Source: JAAYUH01 sp964640995 (GTDB lineage Bacteria; Caldisericota; Caldisericia; B22-G15). From it: a DNA stretch of 64,000 nt. The notes below the pieces were generated by a model. It saw only the letters and a program-made list of their open reading frames with translations. It made no database searches and had not been told where the DNA came from. Numbering within the stretch: the first letter of the stretch is position 1; every line of letters begins with the position of its first letter. Positions 1-7,009 of the stretch are shown piece by piece. The stretch lies in assembly GCA_964640995.1 (NCBI GenBank), contig CAZXJJ010000005.1, positions 1 to 64,000 on the forward strand, in the 5' to 3' direction. The position numbers were made by a program, and so were the translations under genes.

Positions 1-97
1 AGAATAAAAATAAATTAGTATTTTTTTGATATGGATCTTTCCACCATTTTTAATTTATTTTTTGCTCATGCTCCAAAAGTTGGTTTTATTTAACTAT
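1..97 (-). pseudogene. possible decayed 5' end of an unidentified gene
   Basis: On the minus strand a good ribosome-binding site (AGGAGG, complement of 102-107) is followed four bases later by ATA, not ATG. Reading on in that frame gives a plausible sequence interrupted by two TAA codons, including the stretches NQLLEHEQKIN and KWWKDPYQKNTNLFLF, and it runs off the window edge. A lost start codon plus two stops behind an intact RBS suggests a dead gene, in line with the other decayed genes here. I do not recognise the product, and the frame is short enough that chance cannot be excluded. Confidence 0.2.
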
Positions 98-353
98 AAT
101 TCCTCCTGTATATCTTTTTTCTTTTATGAATTATTTAATTTAAATATAAACTATAAAAAAATTCTTTATTATTTTTTTATTTAAATAATATTAACAAATT
201 TTTTTTTGTATATGTTAATCTAAAATTAGAATTAAAGATATTTATTTTAAAAGAATTATTATTTAAAGTAGAGAAAGCTGTTCAAAGAAATGAAAATACA
301 TTAATCTTATTTCAGAAAATAGTGTTAATTTATTAAAGCATATTTCTTACTAA

Positions 354-680
354 CTACCTTCTTATAAAACCTATTTTATTTCTCCGTTAAGTAATTACAT
401 ATATGTATGGAATATAGAAAGTGGATATATTATTCAATATAAAAGAGAACCAATTCAAATTTTAGAGGGAAATAAAATAGATATTGATAAAAATGTCGAA
501 AAATTAATCTTTATCTGTCAAAATCCTAGTGAATTTGAAGATATTTTGATGCTAGATGAAGCAAAAATTGAAGAAAGTCTGGAAAGTTTAAAAGGTGGTG
601 CTTTTACAATTATATCTTATACAATTCCTGAAAATTTTAATTATCCTTTTGTAAAGGGGTATATTATAACTAAAAAATAG
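354..680 (+). pseudogene. start-less ORF, probable 5'-truncated gene
   Basis: An open frame of about 108 codons follows a TAA at 351-353 and ends with TAG at 678-680. It reads like real protein (for example NYIYVWNIESGYIIQYKREP and FTIISYTIPENFNYPFVKGY) but has no ATG, GTG or TTG near its beginning; the first usable start (TTG ATG near 547) would leave only the last third. It sits just upstream of the hypothetical gene at 695. The simplest reading is the 3' remnant of a gene that lost its beginning. I recognise no domain. The preceding bases 111-353 are extremely AT-rich and I see nothing in them. Confidence 0.4.
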
Positions 681-682
681 TG

Positions 683-688
683 TAAAAT
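683..688 (+). promoter_or_regulatory. -10-like hexamer for a leaderless start
   Basis: TAAAAT lies six bases upstream of the ATG at 695 and there is no Shine-Dalgarno sequence. A transcript from this box would begin at or next to the start codon. In such AT-rich DNA the match could be chance; the same arrangement at several other genes in the window supports it. Confidence 0.35.
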
Positions 689-694
689 AATTTT

Positions 695-1111
695 ATGGAA
701 AACATTTCTAAAAGTTATAAAGTTCTTACTAAAAATGAATTTGGAGCCTGGGAATATAAAAGTGTTGCTTTTATATCAAATGAACTTTCATTCAATTCAA
801 AAATAATTTATAATTGGGAAATAATAAATTTTATTGATTCTCCAGATGAGGTTTTTGCAGGAATTATTAATCAATTACCAATTAATAGAATTATTGAACT
901 TGATATAAATGAGAAATATACAAAAGATGAGAGAAATAAAATTATTACAATTATAAACATAAAGGAGGGGAAGGAATCAATTAGAAGATTACCTTATTTA
1001 TTAAAAAAGGTTAAAATATCAAAAAATTTAAGCGATTCAATTAGATTATTAATTAAAGTTATATTCAAAAGTAAAGAAGATGACAATTTAATTGAAAGAT
1101 TGATAAAATAA
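695..1111 (+). CDS. hypothetical protein (138 aa)
   Basis: A complete frame beginning MENISKSYKVLTKNEFGAWE and ending KEDDNLIERLIK. It is rich in Lys, Ile, Asn and Glu and has no signal peptide, membrane segment or motif that I recognise. The ATG has no Shine-Dalgarno sequence but a -10-like TAAAAT six bases upstream, so it may be read from a leaderless mRNA. It stands alone between a start-less ORF and a palindromic element in a region of decayed accessory genes, so it may be a strain-specific gene or itself a remnant. Base composition matches its neighbours. No function can be assigned. Confidence 0.5.
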   Translation: MENISKSYKVLTKNEFGAWEYKSVAFISNELSFNSKIIYNWEIINFIDSPDEVFAGIINQLPINRIIELDINEKYTKDERNKIITIINIKEGKESIRRLPYLLKKVKISKNLSDSIRLLIKVIFKSKEDDNLIERLIK

Positions 1112-1150
1112 TTTCATTTGAAAAAGTTAAATAATTTGTAAAATTTAAAT

Positions 1151-1224
1151 GCTCCAACTCTCCGTCATCTCTGGTCTTCCCATTTTTTAGGAAGATACTT
1201 ATGAGATGACGAAAGAGTCAGAGC
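1151..1224. repeat. imperfect palindrome, possible MITE or structured RNA
   Basis: The 74 bases form one long imperfect inverted repeat. The outer left arm starts GCTCCAACTCTCCGTCATCTC and its partner on the right starts GAGATGACGAAAGAGTC. An inner stem GTCTTCC/GGAAGAT closes around an AT loop near 1181-1188. It is distinctly richer in G and C than everything around it. It lies 40 bases after the stop of the gene at 695 and could act as a terminator, but it is longer than a usual terminator and is not followed by a clean T-run. I found no second copy in the window. Confidence 0.5.
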
Positions 1225-1274
1225 AGATTTTATTATAACAAAATTTTACGATAATTTCAAATTAACCTTATTTT

Positions 1275-1820
1275 TTAAAAGTTTGTGAATTCCTTTATGA
1301 AAAATTTTTTGATATCATCCCATTTTACTTTTTTATCATCTTAGGCATAAGTTCTTTATCTGCATCCTCAAAATAAATTAGCGCTTTTGATATTATTAAT
1401 TTATTAAATTCATCATTTTTTTCTTAAATAGTGAATAAATTTCTTCTTTATCGATTTTTAATTCATTAATTATAAATATATATCAATAAAATCTTTTTGC
1501 TTCCCCACTGAATTATTGCCAACAATTTCATAAGTAAAATGTCAATTAAATTTGCAATAAATATATTATTTACTTTGTCTTTTGGAAAAAGAAAGGATAT
1601 GGATAATAAAAAAAGGAAAATTTTTATATTATTAATGATAAAATAAAGATGTCTCTTTTAAAAAATCTTTTTCATGTTCAGTAAAAAAATCAAGGTCATA
1701 AGATTTTCTATTATTTAAATAATAGTAAATTGCTGTTCCACCTGCTAAATAAAATTTTTTATCAATTAAAAAACTTTCTATTTCTGAAATTAAATTTTTG
1801 TGAATTCTATTTAATTCCAT
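1275..1820 (-). pseudogene. AbiEii/AbiGii-type nucleotidyltransferase toxin, decayed
   Basis: The first 62 codons are intact and carry the family motif LAGGTAIYYYLNNRKSYDLDFF (glycine-rich loop, then R-x-S-x-D-x-D-F) typical of AbiEii/DUF1814 nucleotidyltransferases. The frame then stops at 1632-1634. Downstream, the C-terminal part of the family can be followed through several frame changes: ANLIDILLMKLLAII, then KDFIDIY after a one-base shift, then EDADKELMPKMIKK, then KVKWDDIKKFFIKEF to a TAA at 1275-1277. At least three disruptions are visible, so the toxin is dead. It overlaps the start of the partner gene at 1807-2064 as in a two-gene toxin-antitoxin operon. Confidence 0.75.
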
Positions 1821-2064
1821 AAAATATTTTCCAGTAATTAAAACTAAGTTTAGAGAGTCGTTTTTTTACTTTTCTTTTAAGAAAAGAGATAGTTTTTTCT
1901 TTTGGGACTTTCTCTTTTAAAATGAGAAAATCTTCGATATCACCTAATTCAAAAATTCTTTCAATAACAACATCATTATTAAAATTTGAAATTACATCAT
2001 TAAAATTATAATCCCAAAAGAGAAGTTTTAATCTCTCTAAATTATTATTATTTTTTATCTTCAT
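1807..2064 (-). CDS. DUF6922-like partner of an AbiEii toxin (85 aa)
   Basis: The protein contains LFWDYNFNDVISNFNNDVV and IERIFELGDIEDFLILK, which fit the short DUF6922 pattern (LFWD, a 20-residue spacer, then IxRxxExGD with an acidic helix). Such proteins are often found next to AbiEii-type nucleotidyltransferases and are presumed antitoxins. The frame is intact although the toxin gene it overlaps by 14 bases is broken. Its ATG is only 5 bases after the sepF stop, without a Shine-Dalgarno sequence, so it would depend on translation or transcription running through from the division operon. The function is inferred from family resemblance and context. Confidence 0.55.
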   Translation of the reverse strand: MKIKNNNNLERLKLLFWDYNFNDVISNFNNDVVIERIFELGDIEDFLILKEKVPKEKTISFLKRKVKKRLSKLSFNYWKIFYGIK

Positions 2065-2069
2065 TAAAT

Positions 2070-2453
2070 TTATTCTTCGAATTCGTTTTTATCTAATCTT
2101 TTTTTCCAAAATCTTTTTGTCTCTTTTGTTATTTCAACTCCTTTTGGAACAAATAAAAATACATAGTTTGAAATTTTTTCAGTTGAACCATCAATAGCAT
2201 ACGCACCACCACTTATAAAATCAATTATTCTCCTTGCAAGTTCTCTATCTGTGTCTTCAAAATTAATTATTACTGGTCTTCCACCACGAAGATCATCAAT
2301 AATCTCTTGAGCTTCATCAAAAGATTTTGGTTCAATAACAACAACCCTTACTCCACTCTCTTCACCAACAACAATTCCTTCATCTTCCTCCTGAATCTCT
2401 TTTATCTCTTCTTCAAAACCAAAAAACTTTTTTAAACCATCTAAAAGACCCAT
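2070..2453 (-). CDS. sepF: cell division protein SepF
   Basis: SepF polymerises into rings that bundle FtsZ filaments and tie them to the membrane. The N-terminus MGLLDGLKKFFGF is the expected amphipathic membrane-binding helix, an acidic linker follows to about residue 30, and the core shows VVVIEPKSFDEAQEIIDDL, RPVIINFEDTD, RIIDFISGGAYAIDG and YVFLFVP, all typical of the family. The length of 127 residues is slightly short. It is the last gene of the dcw operon, separated from the HlyD-like gene by 10 bases that contain a Shine-Dalgarno sequence (GGAGG). SepF together with FtsA gives two candidate FtsZ anchors, which matters because the FtsA here looks degenerate. Confidence 0.92.
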   Translation of the reverse strand: MGLLDGLKKFFGFEEEIKEIQEEDEGIVVGEESGVRVVVIEPKSFDEAQEIIDDLRGGRPVIINFEDTDRELARRIIDFISGGAYAIDGSTEKISNYVFLFVPKGVEITKETKRFWKKRLDKNEFEE

Positions 2454-2463
2454 GTTTCCTCCT

Positions 2464-3306
2464 TTACTTTATTATTTCCTTTCCTATAAGGTCAAAAAGA
2501 GGTTTATTTTCCTCAACAAGAGGAAAAATAAAATAACCTCCAATTTTAATATATTTAAAATTTTCAATTGAAATAAACCTTGTTTTAAAATCTTCTTTAA
2601 GGTCAAACCCACCTTTTTTCATAAAACTTTCTTTTATTTTAACAACCTCTCCCTCATAAAGCATAATTTCAAATGGATGAATTCTTTCATCTAAAAAATA
2701 TTCTATATATTTATTAAATTTAATTTTTAAAAAATCACTATCTTCATTAATTTCTGCTTTAAAGATTTCTCCATTATAAAAATTCCTTATATAAATAAAT
2801 TTTCCAGAAATAAAATTTTTAAGAATATCATCTTTTTCAAAATATATGTAAGAATAGAGATTATCAACTAATTTAAAAATTGGCTCTCCTATTTTAACTT
2901 CATCTCCATTTTTTATTGTTTTTGTTGTGAAAATTTTTGTTTGAGTGAAATTAAAATTTTTTATTTTATCTAAAGAAAAATCAAAGTCATCAAATTTTAA
3001 AGATATAATTCCACAAGATTCAGAATAAAATTTAAATTCACCCTCTTGTGTTTCAATCAAAGCAACAAGGGTGTTTTTCTTAACCTTATCTCCATGATTA
3101 AATAAAAACTTTATTTTTCCATCATACGGCGAATAAACTATATCTTCATTGAAAAGAATAAAACCATTTCTTCTTACAAAAATTGTTTCATTTGTTTTTT
3201 CAATTTTATAAGTTTGAGGTAATGCAAATAAAGAAAATATCCTTTTATAATTAAAAAGAAAAAGAATAACTAAAAAAAGAATAAATATTCTTCCAAATCT
3301 TTTCAA
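2464..3306 (-). CDS. HlyD-family-like membrane-anchored protein
   Basis: 280 residues: one N-terminal membrane anchor (about residues 5-28, FGRIFILFLVILFLF), then an all-beta extracytoplasmic part. VYSPYDGKIKFLFNHGDKVKKNTLVALI and a second half-motif KNGDEVKIGEPIFKLVD form the split lipoyl/biotinyl hybrid fold of HlyD-type adaptor proteins. Similar small proteins sit next to sepF in the ylm/dcw region of Firmicutes, where their role is unknown. Here it overlaps ftsZ by 4 bases and precedes sepF, which argues for a role in division or envelope assembly, not drug export; no transporter gene accompanies it. Confidence 0.65.
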   Translation of the reverse strand: MKRFGRIFILFLVILFLFNYKRIFSLFALPQTYKIEKTNETIFVRRNGFILFNEDIVYSPYDGKIKFLFNHGDKVKKNTLVALIETQEGEFKFYSESCGIISLKFDDFDFSLDKIKNFNFTQTKIFTTKTIKNGDEVKIGEPIFKLVDNLYSYIYFEKDDILKNFISGKFIYIRNFYNGEIFKAEINEDSDFLKIKFNKYIEYFLDERIHPFEIMLYEGEVVKIKESFMKKGGFDLKEDFKTRFISIENFKYIKIGGYFIFPLVEENKPLFDLIGKEIIK

Positions 3307-4364
3307 TCTCTTTCTTCTCTTCTCTTTCTTAAGAATGAAGGAATTCTAAGATCTTCTGTTGTCACTATCTCCTTTTCTAACTCCTCGAATTTTCCCTGCG
3401 GCCCAAATTTTGCTTGAAAGTTTGTAGCTACTACAACAATTTTAATTTGATCTCCTAACTCATCATCAATTGTTACTCCAAATATTATGTTTGCATCTTG
3501 GTCAGCATTAGAGCTTATTATTTTCATTGCATTGTTAACTTCATGAATTGAAAGAGATTTGTTTCCTGAAATATTAACAACAATTCCTTTCGCACCAGAA
3601 AGAGACATTTCAAGTAGAGGGCTTGTTAAAGCATTTTTTGCTGCAGTTTCTGCTCTTTTATCACCTGTACCTATTCCAATTCCAAGCCAAGCATTTCCTG
3701 CACCTCTCATAATTTTTGCAACATCCATAAAATCAACATTAATTAAACCTGGTTGAGTTAATAGATCTGATATTCCTTGAACTGCTTGTCTTAATGCTTC
3801 ATCTGCAAGAGAAAATGAATCAAGTAAACTAGTTTTTGGTGTTGTTATTTCAAGTAATCTGTTGTTTGAAATAATTATTAGGGTATCGACTTTTTCTTTA
3901 AGAAGAGAGATTCCCTCTTCAGCAGTCTGCAATCTCTTTCTTCCTTCAAAAGCAAATGGCTTTGTTACAACTCCTATTGTTAGTGCACCAAATTCTCTTG
4001 CTATTTCTGCAACAATTGGAGATGCACCTGTTCCTGTACCTTTCCCCATGCCTGCGGTTATAAATATTAGGTCTGCTCCATGGAGGGCATCTTTAATTGC
4101 TTCTTTGCTCTCTTCTGCTGCTTTTTTTCCAAGCTCTGGGTCTGAGCCAGCACCAAGTCCTTTTGTTGTTTTTGGTCCAATTTGAACTAGTCGATGTGCT
4201 TTTGAAAGTTTTAAAACTTGAACATCTGTGTTAATTGCTATAAACTCAACATTTTTGATTTCTCTTTCAATCATTCGGTTAACAGCATTTGTGCCTCCTC
4301 CACCAACACCCACAACTTTTATAATCGGCTTCGTTTCTTGCCATGGATCATAAGCATTACCCAT
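3303..4364 (-). CDS. ftsZ: cell division protein FtsZ
   Basis: Tubulin-like GTPase that forms the division ring. The start at 4364 is preferred over the longer frame from 4394 because GGAGG lies six bases upstream and the longer version would overlap ftsA; this gives 353 residues. VVGVGGGGTNAVNRM (about 17-31), the switch region NNRLLEI and the C-terminal partner-binding peptide DLRIPSFLRKRR are all present. Odd feature: the tubulin signature reads GMGKGTGTG, with Lys108 (codon 4041-4043) where nearly all FtsZ proteins have Gly, in the loop that contacts GTP phosphates. The rest of the protein is orthodox and the frame is clean. Confidence 0.97.
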   Translation of the reverse strand: MGNAYDPWQETKPIIKVVGVGGGGTNAVNRMIEREIKNVEFIAINTDVQVLKLSKAHRLVQIGPKTTKGLGAGSDPELGKKAAEESKEAIKDALHGADLIFITAGMGKGTGTGASPIVAEIAREFGALTIGVVTKPFAFEGRKRLQTAEEGISLLKEKVDTLIIISNNRLLEITTPKTSLLDSFSLADEALRQAVQGISDLLTQPGLINVDFMDVAKIMRGAGNAWLGIGIGTGDKRAETAAKNALTSPLLEMSLSGAKGIVVNISGNKSLSIHEVNNAMKIISSNADQDANIIFGVTIDDELGDQIKIVVVATNFQAKFGPQGKFEELEKEIVTTEDLRIPSFLRKRREERD

Positions 4365-4374
4365 TACTTCCTCC

Positions 4375-5493
4375 TCAATCAAAAATTTTCTCAAATAATT
4401 TTAAAAATTTTGAGAAGAACGACACCTTTTCTTTCTCCTCAAAAAAAGTTCTTACTGCTCCGATAACATGTATTAAATCAACTCCATCAAATCTCGATTC
4501 GCTTTTATATTCAACTGGTTCACCTATAGAAACTGGTAAATTAAAATATTCTTTTGTAAATTCTTTAATATTTTTTATTTTAGCACCTTCTCCACACAAA
4601 ACAATCTCATCTGGATAAAATTTAAAAGGAAGTCTCTTTGCCTTTTTCTCGATCAATTCAAGAATTTCATAAACTCTCATTGAAGCAACCTTTTTCTCAA
4701 TTGAAATAGGATAATCTTGATCCAAAAAAATTCTTGAATCAAGAGCACCTTTTTTAAAAATAATCTCTTCGGTATCTCGGGGTGGAATTTCAAGAACATA
4801 AGAAAGGTCTCTTAAAATATCAATAACTCCTAAATCTAAGTATTCGATTTGGTGAGGAGTGTTATCATATCCAAAAAGAACATAAGTGAATTTATCTTCA
4901 ATATCAATTATAAAATTTTTTGAGAAACTCTCTTTAAGTCCATCTGGAATTAAAAGAGGAGAAAGAAATATTCCAAGAAGAAAATCTTTTTTATCAAATA
5001 AAGATGTCAGTGCTTTAATTTTTTCTTTTTCTATAGCGCAAACTGTAAAAATTCCAACAAAATTTTTTCCTTTTTCACCAACAGGAGATGCAACTTTTTT
5101 ATCATCTAAATAAAATTCATTTTTGAAAAAATAAATAATTTCTTTTCCATCTTTATCTAAGCCACTTTTAATTATATTTATCATATTGTCTATATCACTC
5201 TGTCTTATTTTTCTCTCTTCTTTTCCTTTGAGGGACAATTTTTTTCTTAAAATAGTTGGTTTGTCATAAATTGTTATTATATTTTGAAATTGACCAATTA
5301 ATTCTTCAAATTTTTTGATTTCATTTTGAATTTTTTCTTTAAGAGGAGAAACTCTAACAATTTTCCCATTTTTGTAATTTATGTCTTCTAATTCATATCT
5401 TTCAACTAAATTTATATCTCTATTTTCAAGTCGAAAAAGGTTAAATACTATTTTATCTTTTGGAGAAAATTCCAAAATACATAAATTTTTCAT
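4375..5493 (-). CDS. ftsA: FtsA-like protein with degenerate nucleotide site
   Basis: 372 residues between ftsQ and ftsZ, the classic ftsA position, overlapping ftsQ by 4 bases. The C-terminus SFFSKFLKLFEKIFD is an amphipathic helix like the membrane-targeting tail of FtsA. The actin-like core is recognisable only weakly. The first phosphate loop, normally DIGT-x-K, reads LEFSPKDKI. The second, normally DIGGG-T-T, reads IDIEDKFTYVL. The adenosine motif survives partly as EIVLCGEGAKIKNI. I infer an FtsZ membrane anchor that may no longer bind or hydrolyse ATP. A PilM-type actin homologue is the main alternative, but the gene order favours FtsA. Confidence 0.75.
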   Translation of the reverse strand: MKNLCILEFSPKDKIVFNLFRLENRDINLVERYELEDINYKNGKIVRVSPLKEKIQNEIKKFEELIGQFQNIITIYDKPTILRKKLSLKGKEERKIRQSDIDNMINIIKSGLDKDGKEIIYFFKNEFYLDDKKVASPVGEKGKNFVGIFTVCAIEKEKIKALTSLFDKKDFLLGIFLSPLLIPDGLKESFSKNFIIDIEDKFTYVLFGYDNTPHQIEYLDLGVIDILRDLSYVLEIPPRDTEEIIFKKGALDSRIFLDQDYPISIEKKVASMRVYEILELIEKKAKRLPFKFYPDEIVLCGEGAKIKNIKEFTKEYFNLPVSIGEPVEYKSESRFDGVDLIHVIGAVRTFFEEKEKVSFFSKFLKLFEKIFD

Positions 5494-6071
5494 TTTTTTG
5501 ACCCCCTATATAAAATTATTCTATCAAATGAAGCATCAACTGTGCCATTTATTTTCTCTTTTTTTAATAGATAAATTACATTTTTAATTCTTTCTTTATA
5601 ATTTTCTCTTCCAATTTTTATTAAAATTGAATCACCCTCAAGGAATATTTCGTCTTTTTCTAAATCAAGATATGGAGTTAAATTAAAATCTTTTAAAGCA
5701 TCTTGGAAAAAGATGTAGGATAAGTGAAAATTTTTAAGTGAATTATAATGTTTTTTAGGCTCTTTATCGCTCTTAAAGTAGATTATTATTGCTCCATTTA
5801 TTTCTCCTTCACTTAAAAAATCTCCATCTGATGAGAAAATATAAGATTTTTGAATAGCATCATTTTTAAGAACAAGTCCCCTCTTTTCATATCCTTTAAC
5901 TTTATATGTAAAAAACCTTTCTCTTTGTAAATTCTCATTAAAATATGTAAAAACAAAACCAAAATATGATTTAATGTTTGATACATCTCCTTTAATTAGA
6001 GATTTCGGGAAAATTGGTGGGAAAATTAAAAATAAGATTAATAGAGTTGTTAAAATAAGTTTTTTTACCAT
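5490..6071 (-). CDS. ftsQ: FtsQ/DivIB-like division protein
   Basis: 193 residues with one N-terminal membrane segment (LILTTLLILFLIFPPIF, about 4-20) and an extracytoplasmic beta-rich domain ending VDASFDRIILYRGSKK, the usual style of an FtsQ C-terminus. FtsQ/DivIB connects the FtsB-FtsL pair with other late division proteins. Sequence similarity is low; the call rests on topology, size and position between murB and ftsA, where ftsQ normally sits. It is shorter than typical FtsQ (about 240-280 residues). The 48 residues after the membrane segment do not show an obvious POTRA pattern. It overlaps murB by 7 bases and ftsA by 4. Confidence 0.6.
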   Translation of the reverse strand: MVKKLILTTLLILFLIFPPIFPKSLIKGDVSNIKSYFGFVFTYFNENLQRERFFTYKVKGYEKRGLVLKNDAIQKSYIFSSDGDFLSEGEINGAIIIYFKSDKEPKKHYNSLKNFHLSYIFFQDALKDFNLTPYLDLEKDEIFLEGDSILIKIGRENYKERIKNVIYLLKKEKINGTVDASFDRIILYRGSKK

Positions 6072-7009
6072 GGCTCAAGCACCTTAAATGGTAATGCTTC
6101 TTCAATTTCTCCCAAAATTACAATTTCTGGATTTAACGTAATTTTAAATTTTTCATAAACCATTTCTCTTACTAATTTCATTAGAGAAATTATTTCCATA
6201 AATGTTGCATTTCCTTTATTTAAAATGAAATTTGCATGAAGTTTTGAAACTTCAGCATCACCGATTTTAAGACCTTTACAACCTGCTTTTTCAATTAGAT
6301 AACCTGCTTTATTTTCTCCTTCATTTTTAAAAACACAACCTGCAGTTGGGAAATTGATTGGTTGAGTGAGTTTTCTTTTTAACATTTTCTCTTTTAATGT
6401 TTTTAATATTTTATCTTTATTTTCTTTTTTAAGTTCTATTTTTGCCTCTAAAACAATTAGCTTTTTCTCAAGAACTGATGATTTTCTATAGGAAAACAAA
6501 ACTTCTTCTTTTGATAAATTTTTTTGGTTTAAAGATATATCAATTATTTTAATCTCTCTTATAAAATCGCCAATAGAGCATCCATCTGTTCCTGCATTCA
6601 TAGCGATAACTCCGCCAAGTACACCTGGAATTCCATAAAGATTTTCAAGTCCAGATAGTTCACTTTTTATTGAAAGTGAAATTAGTTCACTTAAAGGAAC
6701 TCCACTTTCAGAGTCTATTATATTTCCTTTTAAAGAGACTTTATAGAAATTTTCTTTTGAAATTCTTAAAACAATTCCTCTAACTCCTTTATCTGAAACA
6801 AGAAGATTTGAACCATTTCCGATTACATAAACTGGAATATCTCTTTCTTTTCCAATCTTAAGTGTTGTTTTTATATCTTCAATATCTTGAGGTATCACAA
6901 GATAATCAACTTTACCTCCAACTTTAAAGGTTGTTAAGTTTTTAATATCAAAGTTTTTGAAAACCTTTCCTTTAATTAATTTGAAATCATTAAAAACCTT
7001 TAAGTTCAC
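6065..7009 (-). CDS. murB: UDP-N-acetylenolpyruvoylglucosamine reductase MurB
   Basis: FAD-dependent enzyme that reduces enolpyruvyl-UDP-GlcNAc to UDP-MurNAc with NADPH. The start is GTG at 7009 behind GGAG, inside the end of murC. Visible motifs: LTTFKVGGKVDYLVIP, VIGNGSNLLVSD (FAD pyrophosphate binding), GLENLYGIPGVLGGVIAMNAG, FSYRKSSVL and PINFPTAGCVFKN with the catalytic Ser replaced in the short-type pattern, then KAGYLIEKAGCKGLKIGDAEVSKLHANFI. At 314 residues it is the shorter type II form seen in Firmicutes and thermophiles. Confidence 0.95.
   Translation of the reverse strand: MNLKVFNDFKLIKGKVFKNFDIKNLTTFKVGGKVDYLVIPQDIEDIKTTLKIGKERDIPVYVIGNGSNLLVSDKGVRGIVLRISKENFYKVSLKGNIIDSESGVPLSELISLSIKSELSGLENLYGIPGVLGGVIAMNAGTDGCSIGDFIREIKIIDISLNQKNLSKEEVLFSYRKSSVLEKKLIVLEAKIELKKENKDKILKTLKEKMLKRKLTQPINFPTAGCVFKNEGENKAGYLIEKAGCKGLKIGDAEVSKLHANFILNKGNATFMEIISLMKLVREMVYEKFKITLNPEIVILGEIEEALPFKVLEPW

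Noticed and set aside
1..2064. Prophage or integrative element at the left edge
   Set aside because: No integrase, attachment site, phage structural gene or transposase is visible; only decayed toxin-antitoxin and hypothetical frames.
3559..4185. Plus-strand frames opposite ftsZ and other minus-strand genes
   Set aside because: They lack RBS and domain content and mirror strongly conserved genes on the other strand.
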